12,127 nucleotides of DNA from Flavobacterium psychrophilum (GTDB lineage: Bacteria; Bacteroidota; Bacteroidia; Flavobacteriales; Flavobacteriaceae): assembly GCA_943325515.2 (NCBI GenBank), contig CALPPS020000075.1, forward strand, positions 1 to 12,127. Direction: 5' to 3'. The position numbers and the translations under genes are program-made. The first letter of the stretch is position 1, and every line of letters begins with the position of its first letter. The notes under the pieces were generated by a model. It saw only the letters and a program-made list of their open reading frames with translations, had not been told where the DNA came from and did not search any database. Shown piece by piece: positions 7,788 through 12,127 of the stretch.

Positions 7788-8636
7788 AATGCTCAGGCAA
7801 CAACACCTAACTTAGCATCTGTTTTAGCAGTAAATAACGGAGCCAATAATTTACAAATAAAAAACATAGCTGACCCAACGGATGCTCAGGATGCTGTGAC
7901 TAAAACTTATTCTGATCAACAATTAAATAATATTTGGCCAGATATTAACGGAATGATTGAAAACCTTCAAAATCAAATTAACAATTTACAAGTTGCTATT
8001 TCAAACACCGTTCCAAGTGTTCAAATAGGGTCACAAATATGGAGTAGTACCAACTTAGATGTAGCCACTTATAGAGATGGTACGCCAATACCACAAATAA
8101 CTGACCCAACGCAATGGGGAAACTTAACTACTGGAGCTTGGTGTTATTATAACAATGACCCTGCAAACGGAGCTATTTATGGTAAATTATACAATTGGTA
8201 TGCTGTGGCAGGGATCCACGATAATAACCCGAACACACCAAATAAAATATTAGCACCTTTGGGATGGCATATGCCTTCTAATACGGAATGGACAACTTTA
8301 TCTAATTATTTAGGTGGGGAATCAGTAGCTGGTGGTAAAATGAAGGAAACTTCAAGCTCACAAACAGATGCGTATAGTTGGTATTATGATTCTGGAGCTA
8401 CTAATTTAAGTGGTTTCTCTGCAAAACCAGCAAGTTGGAGATATACTGAAAATAGTGGAACTTTATTTGGAGGAAATTATCCAATTAAGATGTCTGCTTT
8501 ATGGTGGAGCTCAACAGGATATGATTCAGGAGTTGCTTCATTGAGAAACATTCAGGCTTCTTCTAATTCATTAATTATACAAGTATTCAGTCATATTAAA
8601 TCAAATGGTTTATCCGTTCGTCTAGTAAAAGATTAA
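7395..8636 (+). CDS. P2: conserved-head surface protein with coiled-coil spacer and FISUMP domain
   Basis: 413 residues. The signal peptide and constant domain (1-131) are followed by a spacer (about 138-205). Its segment LASVLAVNNGANNLQIKNI, then ADPTDAQDAVTK, resembles stalk regions of tail-fibre-like Bacteroidota proteins, and LNNIWPDINGMIENLQNQIN can form a short coiled coil. From about 207 to the end is a Fibrobacter succinogenes major paralogous (FISUMP, Fib_succ_major) domain. Its hallmarks are IGSQIWSSTNLDV, TGAWCYYNND, YGKLYNWYAV, LAPLGWHMPSNTEW, LGGESVAGGKMKE, ALWWSST and GLSVRLVKD. The domain is common in surface proteins of this phylum; its ligand is unknown. No sorting domain is present. 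Only GCC separates the P1 stop from this ATG, so it is probably translated by re-initiation. Confidence 0.88.
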   Translation: MKKLFTLLALIVLTTINAQAPQGFNYQATVRNAAGDLIINQNVTFKFNIMLNTSTSLPVFSETHYVPTDDLGQVNLTVGEGTATTGTFADINWGNGSYYLGIELKTGTDFVAMGTTQLLSVPYALYANSSGNAQATTPNLASVLAVNNGANNLQIKNIADPTDAQDAVTKTYSDQQLNNIWPDINGMIENLQNQINNLQVAISNTVPSVQIGSQIWSSTNLDVATYRDGTPIPQITDPTQWGNLTTGAWCYYNNDPANGAIYGKLYNWYAVAGIHDNNPNTPNKILAPLGWHMPSNTEWTTLSNYLGGESVAGGKMKETSSSQTDAYSWYYDSGATNLSGFSAKPASWRYTENSGTLFGGNYPIKMSALWWSSTGYDSGVASLRNIQASSNSLIIQVFSHIKSNGLSVRLVKD

Positions 8637-8654
8637 TAATAAAGAAATAACATA

Positions 8655-9047
8655 ATGAAAAAACTATTTACCCTATTAGCATTAGCGATTACACTCATTG
8701 CAGCAGCCCAAGCCCCACAAGGCTTCAATTACCAAGCTACTGTAAGAAATGCAGCTGGTGATTTGATTATTAATCAAAACGTAACTTTCAAGTTCAACAT
8801 TATGTTGAACACCTCAACCAGTTTGCCTGTATTTAGTGAAACCCATTATGTCCCTACGGATGACTTGGGACAAGTGAATCTAACCGTGGGAGAAGGAACT
8901 GCCACAACAGGAACCTTTGCTGACATCAACTGGGGTAATGGTTCATACTATTTAGGCATTGAATTAAGCACAGGCGCAAACTTTGTGGCTATGGGCACCA
9001 CGCAATTGTTGAGCGTGCCTTATGCGTTATATGCTAATAGTGCGGGG
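8655..9047 (+). repeat. Constant head, copy 3 (393 bp)
   Basis: Third copy, ungapped. It has ELSTG at residues 103-107 where the others have ELKTG, and a distinct signal peptide C-region (AITLIAAA). At the end of the head (CCACGCAATTGTTGAGCG) its silent sites match copy 1, while further 5' they match copies 2 or 4. Confidence 0.95.
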
Positions 9048-10292
9048 AATTCTTCATCACAAGGGAAACCATCAATTTATTTAACTGGAGATATTACAAA
9101 TGCAGAAGCAGCTGCTAGGATAGCATCTCAATTAGGTCCTGTTACAGAAAATATCTATATTCAAAACACAACACAACTAACAACTGTGGATTTGAGTGCT
9201 ATGGAATATGCTGCGGATATTAGGATAGAAGATAATAATGTTTTGACTTCAATAAATTTAAGCGGTTTAAAAGAGTGTTATGTTTATTTACGAATTTATG
9301 GAAATCCACTTTTAACAAACGTTTCGTTTCCTGCTTTAACAAATAGTAGATATAATGATATTTATTTAAATCCACTTTTAACAACCATTTCATTTCCTGC
9401 TTTAACAAATAGTAGAAATATTGGTTTGGGTGGTAATGCACTTTCGATTGCAACGATTAATGCTTTACTAAATAAAATGTTATCGGTTTTACCGTCCACA
9501 GGAAAATATATTGACCTCTCGGGTCAAACCCCGCTAGCCCCTCCGTCAGGGCAAGGAATTATTGATAAACAAACATTAATAGATGCGGGAAATAGTGTAT
9601 ATACAGATGAATTTACAGTGCCTATTTTAATTACTATAGTAGCAAGTGCAATAACTGTTTCAACAGCAAATTGCGGCGGAAGTATTACAAATACTGGAGC
9701 AGGATTTATTACATCTAAAGGTCTGGTTTGGAGCACTTCAAACAATCCAACTATCGAAAATAATATGGGCATGACTTCAGAAGGAACTGGTATAGGCTCA
9801 TTCACAAGTGCTATTAATCAATTAACTTCTGGAACTCTTTATTATGTAAGAGCTTATGCAACAAATAGCGCTGGAACTGCTTATGGAAATCAAATAACAT
9901 TCAGTACTTGTTCTTCTGAATTAGGTGGTATATATGATTATACAACAACAAACTCAAGTGCACCGACTGGTGAATTTTCAATTGGGCCAATTACTGGAAC
10001 TGTAGAGTTTACAGATTTAGGAGGTGGAGTTTACGAAATTTCAGACGCTTGTTTTGGTGGATGGATAGGTCTTTACGGACCAGGGAATATTGCTACAGGA
10101 GTCACTTTAACTGATATTTGTAATAAAATTTCAGTCACTGGTACTGATCAATATGGTGAAATTTTTACATTAAGCAATCTAATTATAAATGGTAACCAGA
10201 TGTCATTTCATTGGAAAAATGATTATGGTGAAAATGGTGATACAACATTAATCAGAACTGATGGTACTAACTGGCCATTACTCTATTTGTAA
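8655..10292 (+). CDS. P3: conserved-head surface protein with LRR-like, Fn3-like and an unnamed C-terminal domain
   Basis: 545 residues. The head (1-131) is followed by an LRR-like section (about 139-320) with the same opening (SIYLTGDIT) and the same cap (NALLNKMLS...GQTPLAPPSGQGIIDKQTLI...VYTD) as P1, but only about four repeats between them. Residues about 321-418 are an Fn3-like domain of the Bacteroidota type (GLVWSTSNNPTI, GSFTSAINQL, YYVRAYATNSAGTAYGNQIT). Residues about 422-545 form a compact domain with a GGIYDYTTTNSS opening, CFGGWIGLYGPG in the middle, and GTDQYGEIFTLSN and DGTNWPLLYL near the end. I cannot name it, but similar segments occur in Flavobacterial lipoproteins as far as I recall. 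There is no sorting domain. It follows P2 by 18 bp containing extra stop codons and is followed by a terminator. Confidence 0.83.
   Translation: MKKLFTLLALAITLIAAAQAPQGFNYQATVRNAAGDLIINQNVTFKFNIMLNTSTSLPVFSETHYVPTDDLGQVNLTVGEGTATTGTFADINWGNGSYYLGIELSTGANFVAMGTTQLLSVPYALYANSAGNSSSQGKPSIYLTGDITNAEAAARIASQLGPVTENIYIQNTTQLTTVDLSAMEYAADIRIEDNNVLTSINLSGLKECYVYLRIYGNPLLTNVSFPALTNSRYNDIYLNPLLTTISFPALTNSRNIGLGGNALSIATINALLNKMLSVLPSTGKYIDLSGQTPLAPPSGQGIIDKQTLIDAGNSVYTDEFTVPILITIVASAITVSTANCGGSITNTGAGFITSKGLVWSTSNNPTIENNMGMTSEGTGIGSFTSAINQLTSGTLYYVRAYATNSAGTAYGNQITFSTCSSELGGIYDYTTTNSSAPTGEFSIGPITGTVEFTDLGGGVYEISDACFGGWIGLYGPGNIATGVTLTDICNKISVTGTDQYGEIFTLSNLIINGNQMSFHWKNDYGENGDTTLIRTDGTNWPLLYL
9302..9416 (+). 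repeat. 66-bp tandem duplication in the P3 LRR section
   Basis: The 49 bases starting at 9302 (AAATCCACTTTTAACAA...) recur at 9368 with three mismatches. The period of 66 bp equals 22 codons, one LRR unit (NPLLT-x-x-SFPALTNSR). This is the signature of a recent in-frame unit duplication. Confidence 0.85.
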
Positions 10293-10308
10293 TATTTTTC
10301 AAAATACT

Positions 10309-10336
10309 AAACCACCAGTTTTCACTAGTGGTTTTT
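10309..10336 (+). terminator. Intrinsic terminator after P3
   Basis: AAACCACCAGT and ACTAGTGGTTT form an 11-bp stem with one C-A mismatch around the loop TTTC, ending in a run of five T. It lies 16 bp after the P3 stop and directly before the promoter-like box of the rlmB remnant. It should end the 5395-to-P3 transcript. Confidence 0.8.
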
Positions 10337-10337
10337 A

Positions 10338-10345
10338 TATCTTTG
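10338..10345 (+). promoter_or_regulatory. Candidate -7 box (TATCTTTG) retained from rlmB
   Basis: TATCTTTG is an exact TAnnTTTG match, 4 bp before the ATG of the rlmB remnant. A box this close to the ATG is frequent in Flavobacteria and gives a near-leaderless transcript. It follows the P3 terminator and is the only exact box I find between P3 and P4, so it may now drive P4 and P5. No clear -33 element is present. Confidence 0.5.
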
Positions 10346-10349
10346 CGCT

Positions 10350-10552
10350 ATGAAAAAAGAAAACCATTTTTTTAGTATTAGAGCGATTATAGAAGCCTTG
10401 AACGCAGGAAAGGGAATCGACTAAGTGTTTATTCAAAGTTACACAAATAGCAAGTTGATGAAGGAATTAATGAAAGTAATGAAAAAAACAGCAAAAATTT
10501 TTCCTTTGTTCCTGTTGAAAAACTCAATAGAATAACTCCTAACAATCATCAA
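10350..10552 (+). pseudogene. rlmB: 5' remnant of 23S rRNA (guanosine-2'-O)-methyltransferase gene rlmB
   Basis: From the ATG at 10350 the translation (MKKENHFFSIRAIIEALNAG, then KGID) matches the N-terminus of Flavobacterial RlmB, the SpoU/TrmH-family enzyme that methylates G2251 of 23S rRNA. Codon 25, normally Lys, is TAA (10422-10424). In the same frame the match goes on with VFIQSYTNSKLMKELMKVMK. At a run of seven A (10482-10488) the frame shifts by one missing base. The other frame then reads NSKNFSFVPVEKLNRITPNN and HQ, again RlmB-like. After about 10552 the match stops. So roughly the first 68 of about 245 codons (only the substrate-binding N-terminal domain) survive, with at least three lesions: a nonsense codon, a frameshift and loss of the 3' three quarters. 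The catalytic SPOUT domain is absent. A working rlmB is expected elsewhere in the genome. Confidence 0.85.
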
Positions 10553-10645
10553 GAAAAGTTGATCCGTCCGACACTAAAATGAAGATAAAAAACTTAATAT
10601 TTAAGGAAAATAAATAGTTATCACTACAATCATTCAAAAAACAAC
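10553..10645 (+). other. Leader region before P4
   Basis: 93 bp of AT-rich sequence between the end of recognisable rlmB and the P4 ATG. No exact TAnnTTTG box, hairpin or gene is visible. The 12 bases ATTCAAAAAACA occur here just before the ATG (starting 10632) and also upstream of the first array gene (starting 5335), which may be a shared leader element or chance in AT-rich DNA. Confidence 0.45.
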
Positions 10646-11038
10646 ATGAAAAAACTCTTTACACTTATAGCACTTATTGTACTAACAACAATAAACGCCC
10701 AAGCCCCTCAAGGCTTTAATTATCAAGCTACTGTAAGAAATGCAGCTGGTGATTTGATTATTAATCAAAACGTAACTTTTAAGTTCAACATTATGTTGAA
10801 CACCTCAACGAGTTTACCTGTATTTAGCGAAACCCATTATGTCCCTACGGATGATTTAGGACAAGTGAATCTAACCGTGGGAGAAGGAACTGCCACTACT
10901 GGAACGTTTGCTGACATCAATTGGGGGAATGGTTCATACTATTTAGGCATTGAATTAAAAACAGGTGCAAACTTTGTGGCTATGGGCACTACACAAGTGT
11001 TGAGCGTGCCTTATGCGGTATATGCTAATAGTGCAGGA
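10646..11038 (+). repeat. Constant head, copy 4 (393 bp)
   Basis: Fourth copy, ungapped. Protein-level differences are TTQVLSVPYAVYA near the end, where the others have TTQLLSVPYALYA. Its silent sites match copy 3 near the 5' end (GCT at 10729), copy 1 at 10780 (TTT), and copy 2 near the 3' end (ACTACA). Confidence 0.95.
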
Positions 11039-12091
11039 ATTGCTAACACAAGCACTATGATGGTTTCACCAACAGTTACAACAGGAGCTGTTAGCAATTT
11101 AACCATGTTTAATGCTACATTATCTGCAACTATAGCCAATGCCAATCTAAATCAGATTAATGAAAAAGGGTTTGCATGTTCAGTAAACCCAAACCCCAAA
11201 AGAAATCAATTCAGCGGAGGTATGCAATATGGTGTATACGCCTTATCGGATTCAGACCCATTTGAATATACTATAAATAATTTAGCTGAATCGTTTTTAC
11301 CTAATACAACTTATTATGTTCGTGCTTATGTAGTTACCGAAAATGAAGTGGTTGTTTATGGAAATCAGATAAGCTTTACCACCTTGTCAATATATCAAAA
11401 TGGCAATGGCTTAACAGATGTTGAGGGGAATCAATATCCTTCTGTTCTTTTAAATGGACAGGAATGGATGCAAAACAACTTAAACGTATCTAAATACCGC
11501 AATGGAGATAGTATTCCTGAAGTAACTGATGAAACGCAATGGGCTAGTTTAACTACAGGTGCATGGAGAAACATTGCAGGTGACCCTTACGGTAAACTAT
11601 ATAATTGGTATGCAGTAAATGACCCAAGGGGATTAGCTCCTCAAGGTTGGCATGTAGTCTCAGCATCTGAATTTACTGGTTTAACTAATTTTTTAGGTGG
11701 AACTGATTTTGCAGGTGGAAGAATGAAAGGTGGAGATTGGATTTCACCAGGGAGTTATGGAGGACCAACTGGTAGTTATCCTACACCAATACAATTTCCG
11801 AATATAAGTGGGTTTCATGCTTTGCCTGGAAGTGGAGTGAGTGATACTGGGACGGTTGGCTGTAATAATTACAGTGTAACATCTTATACTGGATATCAAA
11901 ATGGAATTTGGGGAACATGGTATTCAGGTACTTGTACTAGTTATGTTGGCTCTTCAGGCAATTGGTGGAGTGCCACAAGTGCGGATTCAACCACTGCTAA
12001 TTATATTGGACTTACAATTGATAGCACTAGTGTAACGGCTGCTGCGTCAGATAAAAAATTCGGTTACTCGGTTCGTTGTGTTAAAAATTAA
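10646..12091 (+). CDS. P4: conserved-head surface protein with Fn3-like and FISUMP domains
   Basis: 481 residues. The head (1-131) is followed by an Fn3-like domain (about 141-247; GFACSVNPNP, LPNTTYYVRAYVVTENEVVV, YGNQISFTT) of the same family as in P3. A FISUMP domain then runs from about 255 to the end: LTDVEGNQYPSVLLNGQEWM, QNNLNVSKYRNGDSIPEVTD, SLTTGAW, YGKLYNWYAVND, GLAPQGWHVVSASEF, FLGGTDFAGGRMKGG, GNWWSAT and FGYSVRCVKN. Here FISUMP has its full canonical opening (DVEGNQYPSV), which is reduced in P2. A Gly/Ser/Tyr-rich insert (about 364-436) enlarges the middle of the domain. There is no sorting domain. It begins downstream of the rlmB remnant and ends three bases before the start of P5. 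Confidence 0.88.
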   Translation: MKKLFTLIALIVLTTINAQAPQGFNYQATVRNAAGDLIINQNVTFKFNIMLNTSTSLPVFSETHYVPTDDLGQVNLTVGEGTATTGTFADINWGNGSYYLGIELKTGANFVAMGTTQVLSVPYAVYANSAGIANTSTMMVSPTVTTGAVSNLTMFNATLSATIANANLNQINEKGFACSVNPNPKRNQFSGGMQYGVYALSDSDPFEYTINNLAESFLPNTTYYVRAYVVTENEVVVYGNQISFTTLSIYQNGNGLTDVEGNQYPSVLLNGQEWMQNNLNVSKYRNGDSIPEVTDETQWASLTTGAWRNIAGDPYGKLYNWYAVNDPRGLAPQGWHVVSASEFTGLTNFLGGTDFAGGRMKGGDWISPGSYGGPTGSYPTPIQFPNISGFHALPGSGVSDTGTVGCNNYSVTSYTGYQNGIWGTWYSGTCTSYVGSSGNWWSATSADSTTANYIGLTIDSTSVTAAASDKKFGYSVRCVKN

Positions 12092-12094
12092 ATC

Positions 12095-12127
12095 ATGAAA
12101 AAACTATTTACACTCATAGCGTTAATT
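12095..12127 (+). CDS. P5: start of a fifth array gene (cut by window end)
   Basis: The first 11 codons read MKKLFTLIALI, the same residues as the start of P4, with different silent bases. The ATG follows the P4 stop after only ATC, the same three-base gap as between P1 and P2. The array therefore continues beyond the window. The rest of the head and the tail type cannot be seen. Confidence 0.8.
   Translation, partial: MKKLFTLIALI

Noticed and set aside
9302..9416. CRISPR-like repeats in P3
   Set aside because: The repeat is contiguous and in frame with a 22-residue LRR unit, without unique spacers or cas genes.
9220..9805. Minus-strand open frames opposite P3 (9220-9453 and 9524-9805)
   Set aside because: They are shadows of the plus-strand repeat and Fn3-like coding sequence, with no start context or homology.
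10293..10645. Insertion sequence or attachment site between P3 and P4
   Set aside because: I find no transposase fragment, terminal inverted repeats or tRNA; the recognisable content is the terminator and the rlmB remnant.
5868..12127. Polymorphic toxin or contact-dependent inhibition cassettes (constant N-terminus, variable C-terminus)
   Set aside because: There are no small immunity genes between the paralogs, and the tails are LRR-like, Fn3-like and FISUMP modules without recognisable toxin domains.

Overview
The window looks like a Flavobacterium-type member of the Bacteroidota (family-level inference). The DNA is AT-rich. Two proteins carry C-terminal type IX secretion (T9SS type A) sorting domains. 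The signal peptides all place a glutamine just after the predicted cleavage point. TAnnTTTG promoter boxes precede several genes, and start codons lack clear Shine-Dalgarno sequences.

Left part (1-5068), housekeeping and secreted hydrolase genes: the 3' end of an ABC exporter ATPase gene runs rightward into a strong hairpin that can terminate transcription in both directions. Facing it, on the minus strand, are three genes read in the order secreted alpha/beta-hydrolase (PKD plus T9SS sorting domain), oligopeptidase B (ptrB), and a cysteine synthase/cystathionine beta-synthase-like PLP enzyme. The last two, and possibly all three, have their own promoter-like boxes, so they need not form one operon.

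Right part (5395-12127), a paralogous surface-protein array: a small secreted protein with a T9SS sorting domain overlaps, stop on start, the first of at least five tandem genes (called P1 to P5 here). P1 to P4 all begin with the same ungapped 393-bp, 131-codon head: a signal peptide plus a conserved domain in which residues 19-89 are identical in all four. They then switch abruptly to different tails. P1 has about 13 LRR-like repeats. P2 has a coiled-coil spacer and a FISUMP domain. P3 has short LRR-like repeats, an Fn3-like domain and a domain I cannot name. P4 has an Fn3-like domain and FISUMP. P5 is cut by the window edge after 11 codons. Silent sites in the head support all three possible groupings of the four copies, which points to gene conversion between them. 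None of the array proteins has a T9SS sorting domain of its own.

The array is interrupted between P3 and P4 by a terminator and a decayed 5' fragment of rlmB (23S rRNA 2'-O-methyltransferase). The fragment carries an in-frame stop and a one-base frameshift but retains a TAnnTTTG box at its front, which may now drive P4 and P5. The most interesting content is this constant-head, variable-tail array, its recombination signature, its coupling to the small sorting-domain protein, and the rlmB scar.
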